A stretch of 64,000 nucleotides of DNA from Spirosomataceae bacterium TFI 002 (GCA_900230115.1 LT907983.1:5192774-5256773), one strand, 5' to 3'. Shown: positions 24,261 through 35,300, counted from the stretch's first letter. Notes: generated by a model from the sequence alone, not told the origin. Numbers and translations: made by a program.

Positions 24261-27050
24261 TTAACTTTTAGCAGGCTTAAAATTGCGAATATTATACGTG
24301 AAGTTTAACATATAGAAACGATTTAATACCAATGATTTGTTATCTGACACATAAGCTGCAGTTATTTCTCTTGAAATACTGTTGTTTTGTCCAAGGATAT
24401 CAAATGATGACAAACTAAGCTCAGCACGGTCATCTTTTAAGAATTTGTAAGCTGCTTTCGCAGAAATCAATGTGTAATTTTGCTCAAATCCATCAATTCC
24501 AGATAAGTAGGTATTTGAACCTTTAACGTTAAACAGGAAGCCTTTTTTGCTCAATAGGTTAAGTGCTAAACCGATATTCTGAGTATAGTAATTACTATTT
24601 AAATTAGCTTGTAAAGAGTTGTCAATAATATTATAACCACCATTGTAAGAAATCGTAAAGTCCACATACTCTGAGATATTACTTCCTAAAACAGCTCCCA
24701 TAGTTAAACCAGTATTTTTTGCAATGTTTTCGAAATCATTAACCAAACCTGGGGTTAAAGAGTGACTCACACCTAAATTAAAGTTCAAGTTCGACTTTAA
24801 CCATGTAACTGGGAAACCGTAGGTAATAAAAGACCTATAACTCTGGCTATTACCATAGTTTTGAGGCAGGGTAAGCGATGCACCTCTTAATAGAGTGATT
24901 CCCTGGTACACGGTGTCTTTTTGTGCAATTGTAGATATGTTAGAGATATTATTGTTGGTATAATTTCCTACGACATATGCATAGAAGGTACTCCCTTTAT
25001 CAGGATTTGTGCTATTGTATCTTAATGAAACACTGTGATTTGTTTCTTGATCCAAGTCAGGATTACCAGCACTTAGTTGTAGAGGGTTTGTATTATCCAC
25101 TACATTTTGCAATTGTGTAATGCTAGGAGCATTAGTTGAGCTTCTATAGAAAAGTCTTAAGTTCTTCTCTTTACTGAATGCATACCTTATCATAGCAAAA
25201 GGAAGAACGTTTTGGAATGTTCTTGTGGTAATTAAGGTATTTGGCGAAAGTTGTTCTCCATCTAATTTAGCAACTTGGTAGTTTAAATTGGCAAAGATCA
25301 TAAAGTCTCTACCTTTCATGTATCTATACCCTGCACTTGCTGTTTGAGTATTGTACTGGTTTAAAAAACTATTACTTAAGTTATTATTAAGAATGTTATA
25401 AGTACCAGTTTCTGTATTAAAGTCGAATGTTGATTGTCCTGACTCACTATCGGACCAATCTGTTTTGTATGAAAAACGAAGTCCGTGGCTTTTCCCTAAT
25501 GAATGAGAATAATCAGCTCTGATATCGTAATTATTCTTAAATACGATTTTTGAGCTTTCTTGATTCAAATCGAAACCCATGTTCTCAGTTTGATCTTCGG
25601 AAATCAATAATGATTGATAATCCTGCTTGCTGTTGTTGTTGCCAACACCAATAGAAAACGTTTGTCCTGGTTTTGCAAAACGATGTCTATATAAAAGGTT
25701 GAAACGTACTGTAGAAGCAATGTTTTCACTTGATTCGTTCGTGATGTTATAGTTTAGTACCTCAGAGAGTATACTAGTTTTTCCATCAATATAATCTCCA
25801 ATTTCGGCATTTTGGAAGCTTACTACTGGAGTGAAAATAATTGAGTTGTTCTTGTTGATATCATACTGCATTCTCACATTCACACGATGATTTTGATTGA
25901 TCTTATCACCTTGGTGATACTCTCTGTAGTCTTGTGTAACATTTTCGCCAAGGAAAATAACTTGGTTTACAGTATCTATTGAATTGTTTTTAGTGTGATT
26001 ATAAAAGTAACTCATGTTAACTTTTATTTTCTCTCCCCAATTATCAGTTAAGTTTAAGCCAACTGCGTTTGTAGCCGTAATACCACTTTGTCCATTTACA
26101 AGGAAATCACCAGAATTTGCACCAACCGATGATCCTCCACGGCCTCCGCCACCTCGACCACCTCTACCTCTTCCTGAGCTGGATGAACCTAGGACTCCTA
26201 ATAAGTCATCGGATGAGAAGTTTTCTTGATTGATGTTATTAAATAAGCCTATAAATGAAATTCGTAAATCTTGTTTGAAGTAGTTTACATTGCCACCGGC
26301 ACTATATCTGTTGTCTGTACCGTAACCGGCAAAAACCTTCCCAAATTGCCCGTTGCTTTTTCCGCTTTTGGTAACAATGTTTATAGTTTTCTCAGTATTT
26401 CCATCATCCACTCCAGAAAACTGAGATTGATCACTCAAACGATCAAAAACCTGTACTTTATCTATTATTTCGGCTGGTAAGTTCTTCAAAGCAACACTTG
26501 CATCATTACCAAAAAACTCTCTTCCATCAACAGTAACACGCTTTACATCTTCTCCCTGAGCTTGTAACTTCCCATTTGAATATTGAACGCCTGGCATCTT
26601 CTTAACGAGGTCTTCAGCTGTTGCATCAGGGTTAACTTTATAAGAATCTGCTGTAAATTGGGTGGTGTCACCTATAATTTCAACTCTATTTTGCTTTCCT
26701 TTAACTTCTATTTCATCAAGTAGTTTAGAATCTTCTTCAAGCGTGATTTTTTCAAAAACCTTATCTTTTGCCAATAAAGGAACTGACTCAGTACGCGGTA
26801 GGAAACCAACTGAGCTTACCTTTAATAAATAAAACCCTTTTGCCACATTAGCAAATTGAAACTTACCATCCGTATCACAAATAGTAGCTAATTGAAATGT
26901 GGTATCTTTTGGTGTAGTCAAAACTACTGTAGCTGCAACAATACCTTCATTGTTGGAGTCGCTAACTTTTCCTGATACATTAAAACTGTTTTGTGAAAAC
27001 CCGTAAAAAGGTAATACAAGAAGAAATAAAAAGGGAGTTATTTTATTCAT
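24261..27050 (-). CDS. TonB-dependent-receptor-like outer membrane beta-barrel protein
   Basis: 929 residues from the ATG at 27050; an ATG at 27080 gives ten extra residues before the signal peptide. Order: signal peptide (FLFLLVLPFYGFSQ), carboxypeptidase-regulatory-like domain (VSGKVSDSNNEGIVAATVVL, to about residue 95), plug-like domain with VKKMPGVQYSNGKLQAQGED and VTVDGREFFGND, and a large C-terminal barrel. It resembles the Bacteroidota outer-membrane beta-barrel family related to TonB receptors, usually without a SusD partner; none is visible here. A Gly/Arg-rich segment (GRGRGGRGGGGRGG) occurs near residue 295. The transported or bound substrate is unknown. The gene lies between a GMC oxidoreductase and an FKBP lipoprotein, with short spacings. 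Confidence 0.8.
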   Translation of the reverse strand: MNKITPFLFLLVLPFYGFSQNSFNVSGKVSDSNNEGIVAATVVLTTPKDTTFQLATICDTDGKFQFANVAKGFYLLKVSSVGFLPRTESVPLLAKDKVFEKITLEEDSKLLDEIEVKGKQNRVEIIGDTTQFTADSYKVNPDATAEDLVKKMPGVQYSNGKLQAQGEDVKRVTVDGREFFGNDASVALKNLPAEIIDKVQVFDRLSDQSQFSGVDDGNTEKTINIVTKSGKSNGQFGKVFAGYGTDNRYSAGGNVNYFKQDLRISFIGLFNNINQENFSSDDLLGVLGSSSSGRGRGGRGGGGRGGSSVGANSGDFLVNGQSGITATNAVGLNLTDNWGEKIKVNMSYFYNHTKNNSIDTVNQVIFLGENVTQDYREYHQGDKINQNHRVNVRMQYDINKNNSIIFTPVVSFQNAEIGDYIDGKTSILSEVLNYNITNESSENIASTVRFNLLYRHRFAKPGQTFSIGVGNNNSKQDYQSLLISEDQTENMGFDLNQESSKIVFKNNYDIRADYSHSLGKSHGLRFSYKTDWSDSESGQSTFDFNTETGTYNILNNNLSNSFLNQYNTQTASAGYRYMKGRDFMIFANLNYQVAKLDGEQLSPNTLITTRTFQNVLPFAMIRYAFSKEKNLRLFYRSSTNAPSITQLQNVVDNTNPLQLSAGNPDLDQETNHSVSLRYNSTNPDKGSTFYAYVVGNYTNNNISNISTIAQKDTVYQGITLLRGASLTLPQNYGNSQSYRSFITYGFPVTWLKSNLNFNLGVSHSLTPGLVNDFENIAKNTGLTMGAVLGSNISEYVDFTISYNGGYNIIDNSLQANLNSNYYTQNIGLALNLLSKKGFLFNVKGSNTYLSGIDGFEQNYTLISAKAAYKFLKDDRAELSLSSFDILGQNNSISREITAAYVSDNKSLVLNRFYMLNFTYNIRNFKPAKS

Positions 27051-27098
27051 AAATGAAATTTTATTGCCCTTTGACACCACTAAACCTAAAAGGTTTAA

Positions 27099-28808
27099 TT
27101 AGATATTAAATTTATTTACTTCTGTCACTGCATGATTAACTGCTCTAGCAGTTAATGCCATAAAAGTTAATGACGGATTCTGGTTGCCCACCGAAGTCAT
27201 ACAAGCACCATCAGTAACAAAAACATTGTTGCAATGATGCAATTGATTATTGGAATTTAGCATTGAAGTTTTGGGATCCTTCCCCATTCGTACACCACCC
27301 ATTTCATGGATGTCTAAGCCTGGATTTTGCTTTGAATCAAACATTGAAATATCCTTACAACCAGCCTTATGAAGCATTTCGGTAGCTTGCTCTTGAAAAT
27401 CGACCATCATTAAATGATCATTTTCTTGGTATTCAATTGATGTAATTAATAAGGGGACTCCCCATTTATCTTTTTTATCGGGACTTAACCTTACATGGTT
27501 TGTTTCCACTGGAATGGTTTCACCTTGCATTTGGATATATATTCCCCAACTACCAGGTTCAGTCATTTCATTTTTAAATGTTGTACCAAAGCTTTCGCCA
27601 GATTTTGGGTTTCCTTGAGATCTTCCTGCCGAAAAAGCTACCATATAACCTCTTTGAAAATCCATTTCTTGTTTTCGAAGGTTCCTAAAATTCGGCATAA
27701 AGGCAGAAGTTGGTCGCCTTCCATAATAATAAGAGTCATCAAATCCATCTATTTTCGCATTCCCCTGACCCCTGTACTGATGGAAAGCAATGTATTTTCC
27801 TAGCATGCCGTTATCATTACCTAATCCATTTGGAAATCTATTACTTTGAGAATTAAGAAGTATTAGGTTCGTATTTAAGCAGGCAGCGTTTACAAATATT
27901 ATTTTTGCAAAATATTCTATCTCTTCACCAGTATTAGTATCTATTACTTTTACACCACTAGCTTTTCCCTTTTGTTCGTCGTAAATTATAGAGGAAACAA
28001 CAGAAAAGGGTCTTAATGTTAAATTACCCGTCTGGGCTGCCCAAGGAATGGTAGATGAATTGGAGGAAAAATAGGCACCATATGGACATCCCCTGTAGCA
28101 TAAATGTCGTGCTTGACATTGTCCTCTTCCTTGAGTAAGGTGATGCTCTTTAGGATTTGTTAAGTGAGCACAACGCCCAATGATGACTTGCCTGCCTTTG
28201 TAATCTTTCGCAATTCGTCTTTGAATATGTTTTTCTACGCAGTTTAATTCCCATGGATCCAAAAATACACCATCGGGCAAGGAGTCAATCCCGTCATTGT
28301 TACCACTAATTCCTACAAAGTCTTCTACTTGATCATACCATGGAGCAAGGTCTTTATAGCGAATAGGCCAATCAACTGCAAAATCATCTCGCAATGGGCC
28401 TTCAAATTCGAAATCACTCCATCTTTGTGTTTGACGAGCCCAGATCAAAGATTTACCGCCAACTTGATATCCTCTTATCCAATCAAAAGGCTTTTCTTGA
28501 ATATATGGATGCTCTGCATCTTTGGAAAAAAAATGCTGAGTAGCCTCATCATAAGCGTAACACTTATTTACAATAGGATTTTGTTCCCGTTCGGCTACTG
28601 TTTCCCTGCTTCTGTGCTCCATATCCCATGGGTTATGCATAGCGGTAGGATAATCAGTGACGTGCTTTACATCTCTTCCTCTCTCTAGCACCAATGTTTT
28701 GAACCCTTTCTCACATAACTCTTTAGCTGCGAATCCACCGCTAATTCCTGACCCTATAACAATGGCATCGTAGGTATTGTCTTTTTTTGACTGACCGTTA
28801 AGATTCAT
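27099..28808 (-). CDS. GMC-family FAD-dependent oxidoreductase
   Basis: 569 residues. The N-terminal FAD loop is VIGSGISGGFAAKELCEKG, followed by the VLERGR acidic end. The C terminus has DGACMTSVGNQNPSLTFMAL, the GMC pattern with the second catalytic residue before NPS. A cysteine cluster GQCQARHLCYRGCPYG occurs near residue 235, and VGGKSLIWARQTQR near 115 is a substrate-loop block typical of the bacterial GMC group related to sugar or alcohol dehydrogenases. There is no obvious signal peptide. The start overlaps ybeY by 11 bp, so it belongs to the same run. The natural substrate is unknown; a sugar or alcohol is likely. Confidence 0.82.
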   Translation of the reverse strand: MNLNGQSKKDNTYDAIVIGSGISGGFAAKELCEKGFKTLVLERGRDVKHVTDYPTAMHNPWDMEHRSRETVAEREQNPIVNKCYAYDEATQHFFSKDAEHPYIQEKPFDWIRGYQVGGKSLIWARQTQRWSDFEFEGPLRDDFAVDWPIRYKDLAPWYDQVEDFVGISGNNDGIDSLPDGVFLDPWELNCVEKHIQRRIAKDYKGRQVIIGRCAHLTNPKEHHLTQGRGQCQARHLCYRGCPYGAYFSSNSSTIPWAAQTGNLTLRPFSVVSSIIYDEQKGKASGVKVIDTNTGEEIEYFAKIIFVNAACLNTNLILLNSQSNRFPNGLGNDNGMLGKYIAFHQYRGQGNAKIDGFDDSYYYGRRPTSAFMPNFRNLRKQEMDFQRGYMVAFSAGRSQGNPKSGESFGTTFKNEMTEPGSWGIYIQMQGETIPVETNHVRLSPDKKDKWGVPLLITSIEYQENDHLMMVDFQEQATEMLHKAGCKDISMFDSKQNPGLDIHEMGGVRMGKDPKTSMLNSNNQLHHCNNVFVTDGACMTSVGNQNPSLTFMALTARAVNHAVTEVNKFNI

Positions 28809-29217
28809 ATTTTTCTAAAGCTTCGTCTTCTTTTCTTCTCATGAGAGCGGCATCGCTGCTAGTTTTATCTTTAAAACCACATAAATGAAGAATTCCATGG
28901 ATAATTACACGTCGTAATTCTTCTTCAAACTCATTGTTTAATTCAGTAGCATTGGCCTTAACTCTATCAACACTAATATATATATCAGAATCAATTATGT
29001 TCTCAGTTTCGGAGTTATCAAATGTGATGATATCGGTATAAGTATCATGTGAAAGGTATTCCAAGTTTACTTTGTGTAATCCTTCATCAGTTTTAAAGAT
29101 GTAGTTTACATCTCCAATTTTCTTATTGTTGACTTGAGCAATACTTTTGATCCAGTTTTTAAGTTTCCTCTTTTCTTTTGGTTCAAAATTTATTCCTTCG
29201 GAGTGAAAAAGTATCAT
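28798..29217 (-). CDS. ybeY: endoribonuclease YbeY (rRNA maturation)
   Basis: 139 residues. YbeY matures 16S rRNA ends and takes part in ribosome quality control. The zinc motif region reads RRVIIHGILHLCGFKDKTSSD; the first two His of HGxLHLxGxDH are present, but the third is replaced, since the sequence continues KDKT rather than DH. This variant is, as far as I recall, common in Bacteroidota; I could not check it. Upstream blocks DTYTDIITFD and SDIYISVDRVKANA match the family. The gene overlaps its upstream neighbour by 4 bp and its downstream one by 11 bp, so it is embedded in a tightly coupled operon. Confidence 0.85.
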   Translation of the reverse strand: MILFHSEGINFEPKEKRKLKNWIKSIAQVNNKKIGDVNYIFKTDEGLHKVNLEYLSHDTYTDIITFDNSETENIIDSDIYISVDRVKANATELNNEFEEELRRVIIHGILHLCGFKDKTSSDAALMRRKEDEALEKYES

Positions 29218-30194
29218 TTCAGTATTTGTTTTAAATCGCTATCGCTCACTGTTAATAATCCAACCTTTGGGAGTCTTTTAGTAAGTTCTCGCCAATTCTT
29301 ATCCTTTTTATATACCTTTTGAAGCATATTCACAGCTTTAGAAACTTGTCCATTGTTTGCTAGCGTAATTGCAGTCCAATATTTCATTTCTAAGTTGTTA
29401 GGGAACATTTGCATGGCAGCATTGTAAGCAGTCATCGCATTGTCCATATTACCGTATTCTACTTGCAGATCACCCTCATTCATGTATTCATATGCCCTAT
29501 GAACTTTTAAAAGCCTAGAGATTTCTGAAATGGGATCTTGGTGGTCATCTACTCTCAAATCTACCACAAAATCATCATTCCAAGGTTCTCCGGTCGATTC
29601 CAACTTAACAACCCTAATAGCAGCACTTTGCTTTCCTCTTATATCTCCACCAACTCCTTGAGCTGCTTCTAGTGCTTTGAGCATTCTTTCAGCGAGTGGA
29701 AGCCCGCGACTATTCTCAAAAACTTGAGCCATGGCTTCAGGTACTTGGTCGGTAAGCATCATATTTGATTGTACAGAAAAGTCTTTTCCTGAAATATGCC
29801 CTGCAAAGTCAACGCATTTCTTACCAGTATGTACGGCAATATTACCTCGATTGTCTACAATAGCTACTTGCCTGACCTCTCTGGACTCATCTGAAGAAAG
29901 CAATTCAGTTAAGGTTTCATTGGCTGTTTTTCCTTGTGCTATTAATTCTAAACCCCTTGGTCCAAATGATTTATTTACAAATGACTGCGTTGCAATTGCT
30001 CCCACACCACCTTTTGCCCAAGCAACAACATTTCCTACACTGAACCAATGACTTTGTACAGCAACACCCATTTCTCCAGTTTCTTTATCGATAGCGACAA
30101 TAGAAAAAGTATGTGCCAAGCCATCGTTCGTTTTGAAGAACTGTGCTTGAAGTGAACTAACAATCAGAAAAAAGAACAAAAAGTAATACTTCAT
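29214..30194 (-). CDS. exported DUF1028 protein with C-terminal TPR-like region
   Basis: 326 residues with a signal peptide (FFLIVSSLQAQF). The main part (about 22-225) is a DUF1028 domain, an Ntn-hydrolase-like fold with AHTFSIVAIDKETGEMG at the start, QSHWFSVGNVVAWAKGGVGA and IATQSFVNKSFGPRGLEL following. The C terminus (about 235-310) has two or three helical hairpins typical of TPR repeats (YMNEGDLQVEYGNMDNAMTA, then FPNNLEMKYWTAI). DUF1028 members occur near peptidoglycan-related genes in some bacteria, but no biochemical function is assigned. It overlaps ybeY and the upstream PAP2-like gene by 4 bp each. Confidence 0.78.
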   Translation of the reverse strand: MKYYFLFFFLIVSSLQAQFFKTNDGLAHTFSIVAIDKETGEMGVAVQSHWFSVGNVVAWAKGGVGAIATQSFVNKSFGPRGLELIAQGKTANETLTELLSSDESREVRQVAIVDNRGNIAVHTGKKCVDFAGHISGKDFSVQSNMMLTDQVPEAMAQVFENSRGLPLAERMLKALEAAQGVGGDIRGKQSAAIRVVKLESTGEPWNDDFVVDLRVDDHQDPISEISRLLKVHRAYEYMNEGDLQVEYGNMDNAMTAYNAAMQMFPNNLEMKYWTAITLANNGQVSKAVNMLQKVYKKDKNWRELTKRLPKVGLLTVSDSDLKQILK

Positions 30195-30784
30195 AATATA
30201 TAGACTAGGTTAAAAATAAAGCCACAAAATACACCTAAAATCGTACCTAAGAAAACCTCAATGCTTGTATGCCGTCCTAAAAATACCCTTGAAAAACCCA
30301 CAGCAATGGCAAACATAAACAAGACGAAAGCAAATGGGAATGAAACGGTATATGCCATGGTTGAAACCAAAAAAGCAAAGGAACTATGGAGAGAAATCTT
30401 GATCCAGTTGTTGATAATGAATGACAAGGCGATTTGAGAAAACACTATTATTGCACCAAGCCTGACCAAAATTGAATTTTCAAAAACAAACAAGAGACCT
30501 ATTTGGAATAAAATTAGAATCAAAATAACCCAATATAACTTTTTGCGACTTTCTTGATTAGACACATCGAAGTCTTTGAAAATGCCTCGTTTTATTTGAA
30601 CCCATATGTAAATGATCAATGGTACAACCAATCCAAATAATAGTTGACCACCAAGCTTCAAAGCTTCATTTCGGGTGAAAAAGTAATAATTGACATAAGC
30701 TACCGAAATAACGCCTAGCACAATGGGATGACCTATTGTTGAAGTTATTTTAGCCGCCTGATTGCCAATGCTTTGGTTTGTCAT
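30191..30784 (-). CDS. PAP2-superfamily membrane protein
   Basis: 197 residues from the ATG at 30784, with about five to six transmembrane segments. The PAP2 phosphatase motifs are partly visible: a LHSSFAF segment near residue 130 corresponding to the PSGH block, and SRVFLGRHTSIEVFLGT near 165 matching the SRxxxGxHxxxD block, but with Glu in place of the usual Asp. The first motif (KxxxxxxRP) is not clear. It may be a lipid-phosphate phosphatase or an inactive relative. The gene leads the leftward operon. The sequence TAGTTTTG (minus strand, 30791-30798) is a full -7 match so close to the ATG that the mRNA would be nearly leaderless. Confidence 0.65.
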   Translation of the reverse strand: MTNQSIGNQAAKITSTIGHPIVLGVISVAYVNYYFFTRNEALKLGGQLLFGLVVPLIIYIWVQIKRGIFKDFDVSNQESRKKLYWVILILILFQIGLLFVFENSILVRLGAIIVFSQIALSFIINNWIKISLHSSFAFLVSTMAYTVSFPFAFVLFMFAIAVGFSRVFLGRHTSIEVFLGTILGVFCGFIFNLVYIL

Positions 30785-30899
30785 ACGATACAAAACTATT
30801 CAATCATAGATAAATTCATGAACAAAATTGAAAATAGATGAACCTCCTTATCTCTGCTTAGCAATTGAATTCGTTTATTTGTGGTGAGATAAATCCCGA

Positions 30900-32273
30900 A
30901 TGATTAAAAAAGTATTAGTAATTCTTCTTTTGAGTGTTGGTAGCTTAAATGCCCAAGAGCTCACAACTATAAAAGGTACGATCAAAAACTTCAGTGATGG
31001 CTTAATAAGTTTGACTATCTATCCTAATTGGGAAGTTAACCCCGTAGAACACTATATTTCGATAGATTCTTCAGGACGATTTGAATTTGAAACCAATCTA
31101 ACGGCTTATAACTATATAGACCTCAATATTGGAAAAATTGGTTACCTTTTTTGGATGATAAAAGGTGGGGACGATGTTTATCTTTTGCTAGATTATAATG
31201 ATCCCATCGGTAGTTTCTACACTAGCGGTACTGGAGGATCTAAGTTCTTATTCATGCATGACTATTTTGTCAATTATGAGCATGGCTTAGATGCTGATCT
31301 AAAAGTAAAAAACAATTACAATCAAAGTTTGCCCGCTTTCGTAAGCTATGTTGACTCACTTTCTCAGTCGAAATTAAAGTTTTTAGAGAGTAAGAGAAAA
31401 ACAATTTTAGATGAGTTCTTCTTGCTCAAAAAGGCAGATATAATAGGAAAACGAAATAGGCAAATTGTAGAATATGCTCAAAGCAATAACTTGGCTCCTG
31501 CTGATGTAAAAAAGAACTTAGAATTCTTCTCTGTTTCTCCAGAAAGGCAAGCTTTATCTTTTGAATTCAATGATTTTTTCGACGAATGGATAGATTTAAA
31601 CAAACAATTCCAAGAATTTGAAGCCTTGTCACTAGTAGATGAGCTCAATTTTATTAGGGTTTTATTCTTTAATGGGCAAATGGAACGCCCTATGGCAGAA
31701 TTGAAAATGCATCAAAGGGTACTTAGATTTGTTGAGAATCACACCTATCTGCCCGAAATGCAAAAAGGGGTAGATGAGTATTATGCCTTTGTGAGAAATG
31801 ATAAGTTAAAAGCTACCATAAAGAACAGTATAGATCGTAAAAAACGCTTTTTTGATGGTTTCATGTTACCAGTAGTATCATTTATCAAACAAGACGGAAA
31901 AGAACTTAAAAACAAAGAGCTGGAAAAAAAGAATACCCTTCTTTATATTTATGAGGATGATTGCATTATTTGTGAAGATGATTTTGATTATTTCAATCTG
32001 GTGGCAAGCAATTTTGACAAAAAAGACAAGTTTCAGTTTTATACTATTCCATTGAAAGGGAAGTCGGACTTGTTTTTTGAGGCAAAAACCAATGCAGAGT
32101 TAAGACCAAGTAATGAAGACCAAATAAAAACAACCTTCGCTTTCAAAGAGTCTCCAGGAATATACCTAATAGATACGGAAGGGAAAGTTTTCGGTGATTT
32201 ACCTGAACCAGCACTTGACGAAGGAAGGTCGCTTATCAAGGCAATACGAGATCATATTCCTAAAAAAGACTAA
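30900..32273 (+). CDS. exported thioredoxin-like (TlpA-type) protein
   Basis: 457 residues with a signal peptide (VLVILLLSVGSLNAQE). The N-terminal part (about 20-110) resembles DUF4369-type domains found ahead of Bacteroidota TlpA proteins. The middle is helical. The C-terminal part (about 335-450) resembles a thioredoxin fold with a CIIC motif in EDDCIICEDDF near residue 358 and SPGIYLIDTEGKVFG near 425, corresponding to the cis-Pro and following strand. It is expected to act in thiol-disulfide exchange in the periplasm. It stands alone between a divergent operon and a terminator. A 7-of-8 match to the -7 element (TTTATTTG) lies 19 bp upstream. Confidence 0.65.
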   Translation: MIKKVLVILLLSVGSLNAQELTTIKGTIKNFSDGLISLTIYPNWEVNPVEHYISIDSSGRFEFETNLTAYNYIDLNIGKIGYLFWMIKGGDDVYLLLDYNDPIGSFYTSGTGGSKFLFMHDYFVNYEHGLDADLKVKNNYNQSLPAFVSYVDSLSQSKLKFLESKRKTILDEFFLLKKADIIGKRNRQIVEYAQSNNLAPADVKKNLEFFSVSPERQALSFEFNDFFDEWIDLNKQFQEFEALSLVDELNFIRVLFFNGQMERPMAELKMHQRVLRFVENHTYLPEMQKGVDEYYAFVRNDKLKATIKNSIDRKKRFFDGFMLPVVSFIKQDGKELKNKELEKKNTLLYIYEDDCIICEDDFDYFNLVASNFDKKDKFQFYTIPLKGKSDLFFEAKTNAELRPSNEDQIKTTFAFKESPGIYLIDTEGKVFGDLPEPALDEGRSLIKAIRDHIPKKD

Positions 32274-32303
32274 CCTGTATAGAAATAACTTTTATGGTTC
32301 CGT

Positions 32304-32332
32304 ACGACAATTATATTTCTGTCGTTGTTTTT
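32304..32332 (+). terminator. terminator after the TlpA-like gene
   Basis: A 6-bp stem ACGACA / TGTCGT with a 10-nt loop followed by TGTTTTT, about 30 bp past the stop of the upstream gene. Confidence 0.55.
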
Positions 32333-32347
32333 AGACCACTGTCAGAT

Positions 32348-32355
32348 TAAATTTG
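32348..32355 (+). promoter_or_regulatory. -7 promoter element for the gluzincin/propeller gene
   Basis: TAAATTTG, a full TAnnTTTG match 37 bp upstream of the chosen ATG at 32393. It lies downstream of the terminator of the previous gene, so it marks a new transcription unit. Confidence 0.5.
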
Positions 32356-32392
32356 ATAAATTCGATTGAATTTATGCTCTAGAATTAACACT

Positions 32393-35300
32393 ATGAAGAA
32401 GCTTCTTATTTTAACTTTAATAAGTCTTTTCGCTCATCAAAGTATTGCTCAGTCGCAATATTTTGGGCAAAATAAACCACGATATAAGAAAATTGATTTT
32501 GAAATTCTTCAAAGTCCGCATTTTGAATTGTATCATTACTTTGAAGGTAAAAAAGAACCTAATAGTATTTTATTAAATAGCGAACACTGGTATAACCTTC
32601 ATCAGGAAGTTTTTAAACTAGCCTTTATAAAACCCAATCCACTTATTATTTATAAAACCCATCCGGATTTTCAAGAGACTACTGCAATTGGTGGACGAAT
32701 AGGCGAGGGTACAGGTGGAGTAACTGAAGGTCTTAGAAATAGGGTTGTAATGCCCATGATGTATAGCAAAAGACAAACGGATCATGTGTTAGGTCATGAA
32801 CTAGTCCATGCTTTTCAATATCAAACCATGATTAATGGTAGTGATAGTACGAGTTTGGCAAATATTCAAAATCTTCCACTTTTTATGGTTGAGGGTTTAG
32901 CCGAATACATGTCACTTGGTAGAAACGACTCTCACACAGCTATGTGGATGAGAGATGCGGTGGAGAACAATGATTTGCCCAGCATTGAAGACCTCATAAC
33001 CAAGCAGTATAAGTATTTTCCGTATCGCTGGGGACAGGCTTTTTGGTCGTATGTAACTGCAACCTATGGAGATGACATCATTAGGCCCTTATTTAAGGAG
33101 ACAGCCATTTATGGAATTGAAGCTGCATTTCAACGAAATTTCAAAATGGACCTTGACCGGTTTTCGGCAAAGTTTCAAAAAGAACTCGTTGATACTTATA
33201 AACCACTCAAAGACGGAAAAAGTCTTGAAGTTATAGGCCAAACCTTAGCTTCGGAGAAGAATGCGGGTGAAATGAATGTTTCTCCGGCCATTAGCCCTGA
33301 TGGAAGTATGATCGCCTATATTTCTTCTAAAAATGTGCTCAGTTTAGATATTTTCATTGCGGATGCCAATACAGGTAAAACCATTAGACGGATACCTAGC
33401 ACATCATTTGGTGGACATGTGGATTCATACAGCTTTATTGAGACGGCTGGTGCTTGGTCACCAGATAGCAAGAATTTTGCGATTGTAGTGCAAAGCAAAG
33501 GGAACAACAAGTTGGTTGTGGTTGATATTGGTAATGGAAATAAAAAGTCCTTTGATATTGATGGAGTTGAGTCATTTACTAACCCTGCTTGGTCTCCAGA
33601 TGGCAACAGCATCGTTGTTTCAGGATTAAATAATGGTATAAGCGACCTTTATCAATTCAATATAAAATCTAAAGAAGTAGTTAACTTAACAAAAGATGAA
33701 TACTCCGATATGCAACCTGAGTTTTCACCTGATGGAAGGTTTATCTACTTTGTTTCAGATCGTGACCCTCGCTCTCCCCGTTTGGAAAAAGCAAATCTAG
33801 GGATCAGTAGATTGGATCTTGCCACTAACAAAATCATTTCATTCGATATATTTTTTGGAGCTGATAATTTTAATCCTCAAGTAAGCCCAGATGGCAACTG
33901 GGTACTGTTTTTATCAGATAGAAATGGTTATAGAAACTTATATAAGTTTAATGTTACAAGCAACGAAATTCAAGAACTTAGTAATTATTATACAGGTATC
34001 AGTGGCATTACCATGTATTCGCCAGCGATTAGCATTTCGCACGAAAACGCTGATGTTGCATACACATATTTCTTCAATGGTAATTATAGCATAGTTAAAG
34101 CCAATTTAGATGATTTTAAAGGTGTTGTGGTTGAAAACAAAGTGGATAAAATCGCTGGAAAACTGCCACCATTGTCTTTACTAGATGGAAGGGATATAGT
34201 AGAGAGAAACCTAGGAGTTGCGAAACTAATGCCTGGAGTGAGAGAATCAACATTTGAAGACAAAAAGTACGAAGCAAGATTTAAATTAGATTACCTTGCA
34301 AATAGTGGCTTAGGTGTTTCTGCATCAAGATTTGGGACTGGAATGGGCGGTGGAATTACAGGGCTTTTTAGCGATATGCTAAATAATAATCAGCTTTCTG
34401 GTACACTTGCACTAAATGGTGAAATTCAAGATTTTGGAGGTCAGTTTTATTATTTAAACCAAAAAAGGCCTTTTCAGTTTGGAGCATCAATAGCACATAT
34501 TCCGTATCAATTTTATGATGGAAACTTAAACCAAGACCGATTTACAATTTTAGATACTATCGCTCAAAGCGGAAACCTTCAGCAAGTTTATGCTGAACAG
34601 AAATTAAGAATTTCAAGGTTATTTATAGATCAAGCAAGTGTGTTTGCTTTTAAACCACTAAGTACTGCAAAGCGATTGGAGTTTGGTTTAACATTGAGCA
34701 GGTATTCATTTAAAGTTAGGGAATATGGCGATATTGGAATTGCTACTACTGACGGTCAAATAATTTATGATTATTTTCCTCAGCAGCAAAGTAGAAATGC
34801 AAATGTTCCAAAGTCTGAATTACCACAGGAATTACAAGACTTATACAGAACATCAAACATCAATAGACTCTATGCTGCATATGTAGGTGACAATGCCACT
34901 TTTGGTACTGTTGCTCCACTAAATGGGTACAGATACAGGTTTCAAATAGGTCAGGCTTTTGGTTCTACTTCTTTTACTGAGGCACTTATAGATGCACGGA
35001 AATACATTTATTTAAAACCTTTAACTATTGCTGGTAGGATATTTTATGAAGGAAGATTAAACCCTAGCAACCTTGACAGAGTAGCACTGCTCAATCCACT
35101 TAGTTTAGCATTTCCGTGGTATATGCACGGTTTGAATGGGGGAGGGTTTAGAATTCAGCAAGGATTTAATTCACCTGGTGCGGCACGATTTAGCGGAGAG
35201 CAAATGGCTTTAGCAAATTTTGAACTTAGATACCCATTTACAGGTCCAGACCAGCTCGCTCTCATTAAATTTAATTATGTTCCTAGCGATATTAACTTCT

